From: an uncultured Varibaculum sp.
GTDB lineage: Bacteria; Actinomycetota; Actinomycetes; Actinomycetales; Actinomycetaceae
Length of the DNA: 50,200 bases
Assembly: GCA_947255165.1 (NCBI GenBank)
Contig: CAMYFZ010000003.1
Span: 1-50,200 of the forward strand
Direction of reading: 5' to 3'
Position 1 is the first letter of the stretch. The number at the start of each line of letters is the position of its first letter. Under the pieces are notes generated by a model. That model was not told where the DNA came from and made no database searches. It worked only from the letters and a program-made list of their open reading frames with translations. Position numbers and translations under genes: made by a program. Positions 27,653-36,070 of this stretch are shown here, piece after piece.

Positions 27653-28354
27653 TTATTCCAAGCCTTTCTTTACTGCCGCGATACCTTCTTTTATGCCCTC
27701 TTGGGGATCTGGTTTATCAGCAATTCCTTTTTGCAAAGAAGCCTTACCTACCAGCGCTAAAATCGCCACCAGCACCAATAGAATGCCTGCCACGATCAGT
27801 TTTGCTGCCCACATCGGCACTGCTAGGACGAGGGCTTCAGCGGCCGCCCCAAAAAGGAATCCCAGCATATAGAGGGCGAGCACCCCCGCTACCACCAGGA
27901 GGGCGATTCCCACCCCGGAACGCTTAGCCATATTGGTGGCTTTAACTTTCGCTAGTTCAATCTCACCCTTTACCAGCGCCTGTACCTGGTCAGAGAGCTT
28001 TGATACTAGATTCCCCAAGTTAGGGCGACTAGCGGCATTTTTCGTCGGTTCCGGAGCCGCGTTATTGCTCTCCGCGCCCGGTTCACCCTGAGCTGAGGAG
28101 GCATTAGGGGTAGGGGGCGTATAGGAGGGAACCGGGTTGGTGGCCCCGGCCGCTGCTTTAGCTGCACTCGAGTTAGCGGTACCAGTACCGCCTTGACTCC
28201 CAGATTCCCTAGGACTGGAGGGACCGGCGGAACTTTGATTCGGATGGTAACCGGGCGTTGCCGGTACTCCCGGGGCTGGCCGGTGGGCTGGCGGAGTTCC
28301 CGGTACGGGATGATAACCCGGCGTTGGAGGCACGGGTCGCTGCGGATCTGACAT
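27653..28354 (-). CDS. Actinobacterial holin-X-like (phage holin superfamily III) membrane protein
   Basis: About 233 residues from ATG at 28354 (TAGGAG upstream); a TTG two codons earlier is possible. The first 110 residues are a Pro/Gly/Ala/Ser-rich disordered region with PGYHP repeats. The rest matches the Holin-X family: an amphipathic helix (LVKGEIELAKVKATNMAKR) followed by two or three membrane segments. In spite of the name these are housekeeping proteins paired with DUF3618, not evidence of a prophage. It is translationally coupled to the DUF3618 gene downstream. Confidence 0.85.
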   Translation of the reverse strand: MSDPQRPVPPTPGYHPVPGTPPAHRPAPGVPATPGYHPNQSSAGPSSPRESGSQGGTGTANSSAAKAAAGATNPVPSYTPPTPNASSAQGEPGAESNNAAPEPTKNAASRPNLGNLVSKLSDQVQALVKGEIELAKVKATNMAKRSGVGIALLVVAGVLALYMLGFLFGAAAEALVLAVPMWAAKLIVAGILLVLVAILALVGKASLQKGIADKPDPQEGIKEGIAAVKKGLE

Positions 28355-28497
28355 TTTCAATTCGCTCCTATTCCTTGCTGAGAGCTGTTCTTGATAGTAA
28401 CCATATTCTAAGCTACGGGCAGTTTCTATACTTGAACCTGGTTTCCCCCCTTAGCGAATCAATCCGGGCGGGACCTTTAGAAACCATCCCATACGAT

Positions 28498-28869
28498 CTA
28501 GGAAAGAGGTGGGGGCGGGGAAAATACCGGCAAATAGGCAGTTAAATCCGAACCCACCCCAGTTGCACTAATCTGCTGGGTGCGCACCGCATCTTCCCAT
28601 TTCAAAAAGCCAGTAGCCAAAAATAACCAGGTATCAGTTTTCATTTCCACCACCGCCGGCGGAGTTCCCCGGCGGTGCACGGTTCCGGTGCCGATCTGGA
28701 CTGCCCCAAAAGGCGGCACCCGCACTTCAACTGCCTGTCCGGGATGACGCTCGGCTAAAATCTGCAGGCTGTAACGCACTGCGGTGCCTTTGTCTGCCCG
28801 ACTCGCATTTCCCCTACTCCAAGCCGCTAAAGCTGCCTGCCCGTCCTCCGCAGAAATTATTCTTCCCAA
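28498..28869 (-). CDS. Sterol-carrier-like protein (bacterial SCP orthologue)
   Basis: 123 residues. The segment from VRVPPFGAVQ through HRRGTPPAVVEMKTDTWLFLATG and the end ISATGVGSDLTAYLPV match the small SCP-orthologue family of Actinobacteria, a cytosolic lipid-carrier-like fold. Start is TTG (28867-28869) with GGGAGG at 7-nt spacing, a good ribosome site that decides the start. It is divergent from the MFS gene and in line with the holin-like gene, with 143 bp between. No catalytic residues are expected; the ligand is unknown. Confidence 0.82.
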   Translation of the reverse strand: MGRIISAEDGQAALAAWSRGNASRADKGTAVRYSLQILAERHPGQAVEVRVPPFGAVQIGTGTVHRRGTPPAVVEMKTDTWLFLATGFLKWEDAVRTQQISATGVGSDLTAYLPVFSPPPPLS

Positions 28870-28947
28870 ACCGGCCTCCCAAAGTTCCTAACCGGGGTAA
28901 CGCTGACTACGCCCGGGATCCGCTAACGCTTTCACCCCGTCACCCCT

Positions 28948-28953
28948 TAGGCT
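28948..28953 (+). promoter_or_regulatory. TAGGCT -10-like hexamer before the MFS gene
   Basis: TAGGCT is followed by 7 nt and the ATG of the MFS gene, with no ribosome site. The same hexamer precedes the FABP-like gene. It fits leaderless transcription. Confidence 0.4.
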
Positions 28954-28960
28954 ATAACCG

Positions 28961-30454
28961 ATGCAAAAGCAATCACTAGACCAGCCTCAACGTTACCGCG
29001 CCCTCTACACTTTGTTGGCAGCGGCAGCCCTGACCTTACTGGCAGTGTCGATGCTTAACGTTTCCATCCCTTCGATGACCAAGGCATTGGGACTAACCAG
29101 CAACGATGTGCAATGGATTATGGCGGGCTACACCCTGATTTTTGGGATTGCATTGATTCCAGCAGGACGAATGGGAGATACCTGGGGGCATCGCCGCCTG
29201 TTTGTGATCGGGGTAGTGGTGTTCGCGGTTTCCTCATTAGGTGCCGGGCTCGCCATGAATCCCCTAACCTTAATCCTGATGCGCCTGCTGGCCGGCATCG
29301 GAGCCGCCATCATTAGCCCCCAAGTATTAGGGCTGATCCAGATACTTTTTCACGGGGAAGAACGCACCCGCGCCTACGGGTCCTTCGGAATGATTATCGG
29401 GATTGCCACCGCCATCGGTCCCACTATGGGCGGGGTGCTAATCGCGCTGCTGGGTACTAATCTCGGTTGGCGAGCCGCATTCTTAATCAACATTCCCATC
29501 TGCGCGGTAATTATTTTCTTCACCTACCGCACTATTGCCCCTGACCCTGCCCGCACCGCTAGCGACACTCGCCTCGATCTACCAGGAATCTTCCTGCTGG
29601 CGGCAGCCTTTTTGGCAGTGATGTATCCCTTCATCGATGCCACTATGCCTAGTGGAGGACTCGGAAACTGGCGCTGGCTATTGCTGCCGGGCGGAGCCGC
29701 CGGTTTCTTAGGATTTTGGGCGCTGGAAAACTTCCGAGAAAACCGCAAGATTCCGGTAGTAATGCCTCGTTCTCTGCGTCTAGATCCCTCCTATATGGTG
29801 GGCACCGTGGTGCTGACTGCCTACTGCGCGGGCTGGACGGCGCTATTTATTATTTACACTCTCTATCTGCAACAAGGATTAGGAATCAGCCCCCTGGTAG
29901 CTGGGCTTTTACAGATCCCCTTGGCACTAGGCTCCGCGATAGCTTCCGCCCAATCTTCCCGCCTCACCCTAAAGTGGGGTCGCTGGATTTTAGTGATCGC
30001 CTGCGCTGTAGTTATCGTTTCGTTGACGGTTACCGTGTTGATCACCCGGACTGCCTCCCCCGGAAGCATCCCCTACCTGCTAATAGTCTCTATGTTTACT
30101 TCGGGTTTAGGATCCGGAATTTTCTTTTCTCCCGCCCAGGCACTCTCGCTGCTTTCGATACCACCGGGAAGGGCCGGTGCGGCCGGGGGGATTTCCCAAA
30201 CTGCCCAACGGGTAGGAGGAGCAATTGGGCTGGCGGGAGCCACTTTAGCTTTTTACCTGCGGCTAGGGGCCGTCGACGCTCCTCCCGGGAGCGGGCCAGC
30301 AAGGCAAGCTTATACCGGGGCATTTAGCTACGGAATGGCCGCGGTAGTAACTTTCATCATCATCGCTTTCCTATTTGCGCTGGCTGACGCGTTGAAACGC
30401 CGGGAGAATCCGTTAAAGTTGGAAGTGAATCCGCCAGAGAAAGAGAATGAATAA
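28961..30454 (+). CDS. MFS transporter, DHA2 (14-TM drug:H+ antiporter) type
   Basis: 497 residues with about 14 hydrophobic segments. Family features are the SIPSMTKALG start of the first loop, the motif-A loop GRMGDTWGHRR after the second segment, and the motif-C-like GPTMGGVL in the fifth. The DHA2 family exports drugs, dyes or metabolites in exchange for protons. The ATG lacks a Shine-Dalgarno sequence. The small membrane protein gene downstream starts right after its stop, suggesting joint expression. The substrate cannot be told from the sequence. Confidence 0.9.
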   Translation: MQKQSLDQPQRYRALYTLLAAAALTLLAVSMLNVSIPSMTKALGLTSNDVQWIMAGYTLIFGIALIPAGRMGDTWGHRRLFVIGVVVFAVSSLGAGLAMNPLTLILMRLLAGIGAAIISPQVLGLIQILFHGEERTRAYGSFGMIIGIATAIGPTMGGVLIALLGTNLGWRAAFLINIPICAVIIFFTYRTIAPDPARTASDTRLDLPGIFLLAAAFLAVMYPFIDATMPSGGLGNWRWLLLPGGAAGFLGFWALENFRENRKIPVVMPRSLRLDPSYMVGTVVLTAYCAGWTALFIIYTLYLQQGLGISPLVAGLLQIPLALGSAIASAQSSRLTLKWGRWILVIACAVVIVSLTVTVLITRTASPGSIPYLLIVSMFTSGLGSGIFFSPAQALSLLSIPPGRAGAAGGISQTAQRVGGAIGLAGATLAFYLRLGAVDAPPGSGPARQAYTGAFSYGMAAVVTFIIIAFLFALADALKRRENPLKLEVNPPEKENE

Positions 30455-30805
30455 ATGATGGCTTTGGTAATTGGTATCTGCTACCTATTGCTGGCGGCCT
30501 ATCTGGGGGCGGTACTGATTTTATTTCATCGCCGCCGCCTGCCTCGCGGCTCCCGCTGGGGGATCGTCAATGCCGCCACCACTGCCAGCGATAACGCCTG
30601 GTTCCAGGCTCACCGCGCAGCCGCACCTCTGTTAGGGGCTACCGCGGTGCTTTGCGTGATTAACGGCTTTGCCATCGCGGCCCTCACCGCCGAACATGCG
30701 GTGTCGGTGCAGCTTATTTGCGCATTAGGTACCGCGATTTTTACCGGCATCGTTTACTGGTCGGCGCGCCGGGTGGCCACCGTGCACGCTAAGAAATCTA
30801 GCTAA
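30455..30805 (+). CDS. Small membrane protein, possibly SdpI-like
   Basis: 116 residues with three hydrophobic segments. The stretch after the first segment (SRWGIVNAATTASDNAWFQAHRAAAP) resembles the cytoplasmic loop between membrane helices in the SdpI/YhfL family, where a TxxSxxxWxxxHR pattern is common. The likeness is partial. The ATG follows directly on the MFS stop codon, so it is made from the same message and could work with or alongside the transporter. Confidence 0.7.
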   Translation: MMALVIGICYLLLAAYLGAVLILFHRRRLPRGSRWGIVNAATTASDNAWFQAHRAAAPLLGATAVLCVINGFAIAALTAEHAVSVQLICALGTAIFTGIVYWSARRVATVHAKKSS

Positions 30806-30814
30806 ACCTAGGTT

Positions 30815-31285
30815 CTAAGACCGAGCCAAGAACTCTACCTCTACCTCGCAAGGAGCCCCTAGCGGCAAAGAGGCAACCCCCACTGCGGAGCGAATATGGG
30901 GCTGGTCAAAGAGCTTCCCATAGGTATCTGAGGCGCCGTTTGCTACCGCTGCCTGACCGGTAAAAGTGGGGGCAGAGGCCACGAATACGGTGACTTTTAG
31001 TACCCGCTCCAGGCGATCCACCCCGCCCGCTACCTCGGCTGCGGCGGCCAGGGCATTGAGGGCGCATACCTGGGCAGCGCGGTAGGCATCCTGGGGACTA
31101 ACTTCCGCCCCCACCAGGCCGGTTGCCACCAGTTCCCCGTCCACTACCGGAATCTGCCCGGAGGTGCGCACCACTAATCCGCCTGCGCCCTCCAAAGCGA
31201 TGGCGGGGGTGTAGGCCGCAACCGGGGCCGCGACCGCTGGCAGCAACATACCTGCCTGCTCCAGGCGCTTAGACACCGCAGACAT
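30815..31285 (-). CDS. RidA/YjgF family imine/enamine deaminase
   Basis: About 156 residues from ATG at 31285. The family ends with the RSAVGVASLPLGAPCEVEVEF signature, including the arginine that binds the carboxylate of the enamine substrate. RidA proteins hydrolyse reactive 2-aminoacrylate made by PLP enzymes; some homologues in this subgroup (longer, next to whiB4) have no proven activity. The ATG lies one base after the stop of the DUF4177-like gene, so translation is coupled. A GTG three codons earlier (31294) is the alternative start. Confidence 0.88.
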   Translation of the reverse strand: MSAVSKRLEQAGMLLPAVAAPVAAYTPAIALEGAGGLVVRTSGQIPVVDGELVATGLVGAEVSPQDAYRAAQVCALNALAAAAEVAGGVDRLERVLKVTVFVASAPTFTGQAAVANGASDTYGKLFDQPHIRSAVGVASLPLGAPCEVEVEFLARS

Positions 31286-31286
31286 A

Positions 31287-31448
31287 TTATTCACCGCGCG
31301 GACGTTTTAGATAGGCGACTGGGTTTTCCCAACCGTTGGGACCGGCAATTACGCTGACAAGTTCCCAGCCGTCCTCGCCCCAGTTATCAAGAATTGCTTT
31401 CGTATTGTGCGACAGTAATGGAATCGTCGCATATTCCCATTTAGTCAT
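31287..31448 (-). CDS. DUF4177-like small protein
   Basis: A 53-residue ORF: MTKWEYATIPL start, then ILDNWGEDGWELVSV, and ends KRPRGE. The Trp-Glu-Tyr start and GxDGWELVSV core are typical of DUF4177 proteins. It has a TAGACT hexamer 6 nt before the ATG and no ribosome site, so it may head a leaderless message with ridA. A homologue sits at the same place in mycobacteria between ridA and whiB4. Function unknown. Confidence 0.82.
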   Translation of the reverse strand: MTKWEYATIPLLSHNTKAILDNWGEDGWELVSVIAGPNGWENPVAYLKRPRGE

Positions 31449-31454
31449 GGCTTC

Positions 31455-31460
31455 AGTCTA
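31455..31460 (-). promoter_or_regulatory. TAGACT -10-like hexamer before the DUF4177-like gene
   Basis: On the minus strand TAGACT is followed by 6 nt and the ATG at 31448. It lies in the 27-bp gap between the whiB stop and this gene, so ridA may be expressed apart from whiB. Confidence 0.4.
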
Positions 31461-31475
31461 GCGGCAGCGCGACGC

Positions 31476-31805
31476 CTAACGCACCCGCGCTAAAACATTG
31501 GGGGTAGTTGGCTGGCGAAGCTCGGCAGCAAGTTCATCAGTAGACTCATTTAGCCATTCCCACCAGTCGGTTACGCTCTCGTAGTGGCGTAGCATCGCGC
31601 GGCGCTCCCGTTCGGTGAGGCCACCCCACACCCCGTAGTTGGCTTCCGATTGTAGGGCATCAGCCAAGCATTCAAGACGTACCGGACAGGCAAAACACCG
31701 GGTACGGACCTGTCTTTGCGCCGCTCCCTGCACAAATAGAGCATCCGGTTCTTGACCAGCACACAGAGCGCGCGCAGCCCACGTCTCATCCTGGCTAAAG
31801 CTCAT
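31476..31805 (-). CDS. WhiB family [4Fe-4S] regulator (WhiB4-like by context)
   Basis: 109 residues. The four cluster ligands are C15, C37, C40 and C46, and the family turn GVWGG is at 58-62 followed by the basic helix TERERR. WhiB proteins bind an oxygen- and NO-sensitive [4Fe-4S] cluster and act with sigma factor region 4. AAGGAG precedes the ATG. It is divergent from the PBP gene (186 bp between) and upstream of the DUF4177-like and ridA genes, as whiB4 is in mycobacteria next to ponA2. That context supports a WhiB4-type identity but does not prove it. It may regulate the divergent cell-wall gene; this is inference. Confidence 0.9.
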   Translation of the reverse strand: MSFSQDETWAARALCAGQEPDALFVQGAAQRQVRTRCFACPVRLECLADALQSEANYGVWGGLTERERRAMLRHYESVTDWWEWLNESTDELAAELRQPTTPNVLARVR

Positions 31806-31979
31806 TGTTCACTCCTTGAACTCTCGCGGCGACATTGCCCATATATGTGACCGTACCTACATTTTGTTGAAAACACAAAAATAAACCCAAGAAATATTTT
31901 ATCCAAGCGATTAGATAGTTATTGCCCACAATCTGCTTGCTAACTGCCTCCGAAGGTGCCTAAAAGACGCTCAGCCAAG

Positions 31980-31985
31980 TAGGGT
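31980..31985 (+). promoter_or_regulatory. TAGGGT -10-like hexamer before the PBP gene
   Basis: TAGGGT is followed by 6 nt and the ATG. AGGG within it could also act as a weak ribosome site, so leaderless transcription is only one reading. Confidence 0.3.
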
Positions 31986-31991
31986 AGAAAT

Positions 31992-34193
31992 ATGCAAAAA
32001 GGCACCGCTCGTTATCTGCCGCGTCAGCAACTTCGCCGCACCCTCGCGGCGCTGGCGGCTTTAATCGCACTGGCAGCAGTGCTGCTCGCTGGACTATCTT
32101 TACCGGTCGTGGGAGCGGCAGGGCTAGCGGCCCGTGCCGGGATGAGCGCCATGACCGAAATTCCCAGCGAATTCAAGCCCACCCAACCTTCGCAGCAATC
32201 GGTGATTTACTCGCGTGACGGCAAGCCAATCGCCCATTTTTACGCTGAGAATCGCATCGTAGTCAAGCTCAAAGATATGTCCCCCTGGGTGCAGAAAGGG
32301 ACAATGGCAATCGAGGATCACCGTTTTTACCAGCATCGCGGGGTTGATCTCGAGGGTATCGCCCGCGCCATCGCCAATAACTTGGCCGGTAGAGACACCC
32401 AGGGTGCTTCTACCCTGACCCAGCAATTGGTGAAGAACACTTTGATTGACAAGGGCCTGCGCGCCGGAGATATGAACGAGGTTCGCAAGGCCCGCGAGCA
32501 GAGTATTTCCCGAAAATTGCGGGAAGCCAAAGACGCCCTCGCGATTGAAAAGAAACTCTCTAAAGACCAGATTTTAGAGGGATATTTAAACATTGCGCCC
32601 TACGGTGTCTCGGTATACGGGGTAGAGTCTGCCAGTCGTTTCTATTTTTCTAAGAGCGCGAAAGACCTTACTATCAGCGAGGGTGCACTACTTTCTGGTA
32701 TCACCCAATCCCCCGCTAAATATGATCCCACCCTGCATCCTCAGGACAGTCAAAATCGGCGTGACCAGGTATTAAAGGCGATGTTGCGCGAGCAAATGAT
32801 CACTTATGATCAATACAACGAAGCCAAAGCTATCCCGGTACCCGCCTTATTGAAAATTTCACCTGGTCAACAGGGGTGTGCAACCGCCGGGAAAGCCTCC
32901 TTCTTCTGCGCCTATGCGGTTAATGAAATTTACAACAATCCCGTTTTCGGTAAGTCCATCAATGACCGGCGACGCCTGTTGCTGCGCGGGGGTCTGAAAA
33001 TCTACACCACTATGGACTCCAATTTGCAAAACTTGGCTACCGATACCGCGTTTAATCGGATTCCAGAAGGGGATAGTTCCGGACTTTCGATCGCGATTAG
33101 CTCGATCGAACCGGGAACCGGAAAAATTCGGGCCTTGGCTCAAAACACACCTTACGGAAATCCCGATAAGGAACATCCCCGTGCTACCCAGAACTCATTC
33201 GGGGTAGATAAGGCCCATGGGGGTGGCGCCGGTTTCCAGCCAGGATCTTCCTATAAGCCTGTAACCTTAGCTACCTGGTTTGATAACGGTTACTCGGCTT
33301 ATTCGGTGGTGGGCGGACGCACCCATTATTCCACTAAGGAATGGAAGGTTTCTGGTAACTGTCCGGTACATGCCGGTCCGTGGGAGCTAAAGAACGCTAC
33401 CGGGGGCAATAACTTTGCCACTTCGGTTTTGGAAGGCACCCAGAAATCTTTAAACACTACCTACGCCGGGATGGCTGCTAACCTCGACCTTTGCGATATC
33501 TACAAGATGAGCGAGAAGCTCGGGGCGGTAACTGGCGATCCTTCTCAGAAACAGGATTTAGGACCCTCCTTCATTATTGGTGCCGCCTCTATTCCGCCTT
33601 TGAATATGGCTAATGCCTTTGGCACTATTGCTTCGGGGGGCACCCTTTGCTCCCCGGTCGCCCTGGAAAAAGTGGTGGATGCCGACGGAAAGACTTTCAA
33701 AGTTTCCGCTGGAAACTGTAAACGCACCGTGGAGGCCAGCGTGGCTAACAAAACTGCGCAAGTATTAGTCTCTACCGCGAATAGCTATGGGGGCCGGGTT
33801 AATATCGGCCGGCAGGTAATGGCGAAAACCGGGACTACTAACGGCCCGAAGGCGGCCTGGACCGTGGGGGCAACCCCGAATCTGGCGACAGCGGTTTGGG
33901 TTGGCTACTCCCAGGGAAGTTCACGCAACCTGGTGGGAATGAGAATTAACGGTGCTTACTATGGCATTCTTTACGGTAATACCGTTCCCGCCATGGCATT
34001 TAGAGAATACATGGCCGCGGCGGTACAAAACCTGCCGGCAGCAACTTTCCCCGACGCCAACATTGGGGAGGGTAAAACTGTTTCCCAAGGCAGAGCGCGA
34101 CCTAAGTCCACACAGCAACCTAGCGAAGGACCCGCCTCCCCTAGCCCGAGCGCTACCGAGATTGCGCAAACGTTTTATTACGGGGACAACTAG
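31992..34193 (+). CDS. Bifunctional class A penicillin-binding protein (PonA2-like)
   Basis: 733 residues. A membrane anchor (about 17-45) is followed by a GT51 glycosyltransferase with catalytic Glu108 in EDHRFYQHRG (108-117) and the GASTLTQQLVKN block, then a transpeptidase with SSYK (Ser419-Lys422), SLN (486-488) and KTGTT (612-616). All three penicillin-binding motifs are intact. The Pro/Ser tail is short and no PASTA domain is present. It polymerises and crosslinks peptidoglycan on the outer face of the membrane. The metallophosphoesterase gene follows after 3 bp. The neighbourhood (WhiB, RidA, metallophosphoesterase) matches ponA2 loci. Confidence 0.94.
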   Translation: MQKGTARYLPRQQLRRTLAALAALIALAAVLLAGLSLPVVGAAGLAARAGMSAMTEIPSEFKPTQPSQQSVIYSRDGKPIAHFYAENRIVVKLKDMSPWVQKGTMAIEDHRFYQHRGVDLEGIARAIANNLAGRDTQGASTLTQQLVKNTLIDKGLRAGDMNEVRKAREQSISRKLREAKDALAIEKKLSKDQILEGYLNIAPYGVSVYGVESASRFYFSKSAKDLTISEGALLSGITQSPAKYDPTLHPQDSQNRRDQVLKAMLREQMITYDQYNEAKAIPVPALLKISPGQQGCATAGKASFFCAYAVNEIYNNPVFGKSINDRRRLLLRGGLKIYTTMDSNLQNLATDTAFNRIPEGDSSGLSIAISSIEPGTGKIRALAQNTPYGNPDKEHPRATQNSFGVDKAHGGGAGFQPGSSYKPVTLATWFDNGYSAYSVVGGRTHYSTKEWKVSGNCPVHAGPWELKNATGGNNFATSVLEGTQKSLNTTYAGMAANLDLCDIYKMSEKLGAVTGDPSQKQDLGPSFIIGAASIPPLNMANAFGTIASGGTLCSPVALEKVVDADGKTFKVSAGNCKRTVEASVANKTAQVLVSTANSYGGRVNIGRQVMAKTGTTNGPKAAWTVGATPNLATAVWVGYSQGSSRNLVGMRINGAYYGILYGNTVPAMAFREYMAAAVQNLPAATFPDANIGEGKTVSQGRARPKSTQQPSEGPASPSPSATEIAQTFYYGDN

Positions 34194-34196
34194 ATT

Positions 34197-35339
34197 TTGA
34201 GGCCGCGCCGCACCCTATTAGCTTTAGCCGCGGGGACGCTAGCCTATCCTTTTTTCGAGGCTCGCCGCCCGCGTTTGCGCCGCTATCAGCTAGTCAAGCT
34301 TCCCGAGCAAGGAGCGTTAAGCATCCTGGGGGATCTGGGTTCTCGAAAGCAGGGTGGTAAAGCTTGCGGCCATAAAACAGTGGCAGACTATCGGCAAACT
34401 CCCGGAATTGGCACTGGTTCTACGGAAGATCCAACCTGGCAATTGCGAATACTACACCTGTCTGACCTGCATCTTTGGTCGGGAAGTGGTTGGCTTGCCG
34501 ATTGGGTAGCTTCGCTTGCCGAATTTCCGGATATAGATTTTGTGGTCCTCACCGGAGATAATTTTGCAGATGCTTCCGGGTTAGAGATGCTGCAGCGCGC
34601 CCTCGAACCTTTAATAAAGTTACCGGGAGCTTTTGTGTTTGGCTCCAACGATTACTATTCGGGCATCCTCAAGCTGCCATTGCACTATTTTTTCCCGAAT
34701 AAGAAACCTAAATTACGAAACGTTCCCGACTTGCCCACCGAGAAATTCCGAGACTTTTTAACTGCTTCAGGCTGGAGTGACCTTAATAATCAGGTGGCTA
34801 CCCGCACGGTTATTTCCCCGGCGAGGCAGGGACGCCGCGCCAAAAAGTTAACGGTGGCGTTCTCGGGAACCGACGACCCCCATATCGGGCGCGACGAGGC
34901 GGTGCGGGTACCGGATACCTGGGGAGCAGCAGATTTACGTCTCGCCCTCACCCATGCCCCCTATGCGCGTATCCTCGACCAATATGCTGCCTGCGGGGCC
35001 GATCTGGTGCTGGCCGGGCATACCCACGGGGGTCAGGTTTGCCTGCCAGGATTTGGGGCCCTAGTAAACAACACGGATTTGCCGCTGTCCTACTCGGGGG
35101 GAATGCATTCCTGGAAGGCGGGAACTATACCTAATCCGGCACCGCGGGTGCACAAAGGTAAAACCTATCCCCTGCCAAATCTGGAGGCACTTGCCGGTGC
35201 AGCCGGAATCGCCCCCTGGGCGCCGGGAGAACGCACCACCGTGCATATTTCGCGCGGACTGGGTACCTCCAAGTACACACCGGTGCGCCTGGCATGCCCG
35301 CCCGAAGCGGCGATTATTACGATTACTGGCCCCCACTAA
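34197..35339 (+). CDS. Metallophosphoesterase with N-terminal membrane anchor
   Basis: 380 residues. An N-terminal basic and hydrophobic stretch (about 1-22) probably anchors it. The catalytic domain shows the full calcineurin-like set: DLH (D90, H92), GDN (D121, N122), GSND (N151, D152) and GHTHGG (H275, H277), which bind two metal ions. Homologues include YkuE-type phosphodiesterases acting on membrane or envelope substrates. Start is TTG (34197), 3 bp after the PBP stop, with no strong ribosome site, so coupling is likely. Residues 40-80 form an extra linker not seen in the compact family members. Natural substrate is unknown. Confidence 0.88.
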   Translation: MRPRRTLLALAAGTLAYPFFEARRPRLRRYQLVKLPEQGALSILGDLGSRKQGGKACGHKTVADYRQTPGIGTGSTEDPTWQLRILHLSDLHLWSGSGWLADWVASLAEFPDIDFVVLTGDNFADASGLEMLQRALEPLIKLPGAFVFGSNDYYSGILKLPLHYFFPNKKPKLRNVPDLPTEKFRDFLTASGWSDLNNQVATRTVISPARQGRRAKKLTVAFSGTDDPHIGRDEAVRVPDTWGAADLRLALTHAPYARILDQYAACGADLVLAGHTHGGQVCLPGFGALVNNTDLPLSYSGGMHSWKAGTIPNPAPRVHKGKTYPLPNLEALAGAAGIAPWAPGERTTVHISRGLGTSKYTPVRLACPPEAAIITITGPH

Positions 35340-35470
35340 GACCAGTAACCAACCCTGACCAGCTGACGCCAAGAAAACTAGGTCGGGACCTCTGCTTTCA
35401 ATACCCGCACCTGACAAAATCACAGGACAAAGAGATTTAATTCCCATAATCTGTGACCTAGACACCCTCT

Positions 35471-35500
35471 TTAGCAGGTAAAGCTGATTTGCGGTAGAAT
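35471..35500 (+). promoter_or_regulatory. Promoter of the carD operon
   Basis: TTAGCA (35471-35476) and TAGAAT (35495-35500) are separated by 18 bp. Transcription would start near 35507, about 30 nt before the carD ATG, leaving room for the GGGAG ribosome site at about 10-nt spacing. Confidence 0.5.
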
Positions 35501-35537
35501 GGGATCCGGAAAATTTGTATTTGGGAGCCTGTAAGTT

Positions 35538-36053
35538 ATGACATTTGAAATCGGCCAGACCGTTGTTTATCCCCATCACGGTGCCGCGGTGATCGAAAAT
35601 ATCACTACCCGCAAACTCAAAGGTGAAGACACCACCTATTTGATGCTGCGAGTCACCAATGGCGATATGACCATCCAGGTGCCGGCAGCAAATGTGGATA
35701 TGGTGGGGGTCCGAGACGTGGTGGACGAGGAAGGCCTCAAAGAAGTACTTGCCGTATTGCAGGAACCGCATATCGAAGAACCCACCAACTGGTCCCGCCG
35801 TTACAAGGCTAATGGCGAAAAAATCGCCACTGGGGACATTTTGAAAGTCTCGGAAGTGGTGCGGGATTTGACCTTCCGCGACAATGAACGCGGGCTGTCG
35901 GCGGGTGAAAAGCGAATGCTGGGGAAGGCGCGAGCGATTCTAGTGTCTGAACTTGCCTTGGCTAAGGATGAGGATGAAGAGGCGGCCTCGGATCGTCTGG
36001 ATAAAATCATGGAAGAAGCCCAGGTAGAATACAACCGGGTCAATAATAAGTAA
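35538..36053 (+). CDS. carD: CarD family RNA polymerase-binding regulator
   Basis: 171 residues. The N-terminal RNA-polymerase-binding Tudor-like domain ([20 protein letters not shown] start, about 1-60) precedes an all-helical DNA-binding domain with [17 protein letters not shown] and the wedge Trp at about 85. CarD stabilises open complexes at rRNA and other promoters in mycobacteria and is often essential. IspD follows after 17 bp in the same direction with its own AAAGGA site. Length and domains are normal for the family. Confidence 0.95.
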   Translation: MTFEIGQTVVYPHHGAAVIENITTRKLKGEDTTYLMLRVTNGDMTIQVPAANVDMVGVRDVVDEEGLKEVLAVLQEPHIEEPTNWSRRYKANGEKIATGDILKVSEVVRDLTFRDNERGLSAGEKRMLGKARAILVSELALAKDEDEEAASDRLDKIMEEAQVEYNRVNNK

Positions 36054-36070
36054 AGGTTAAAGGACGGGTT

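Noticed and set aside
27653..28354. Prophage remnant, because of the holin-like gene
   Set aside because: Holin-X proteins beside DUF3618 are chromosomal genes in Actinobacteria, and no other phage gene is present.
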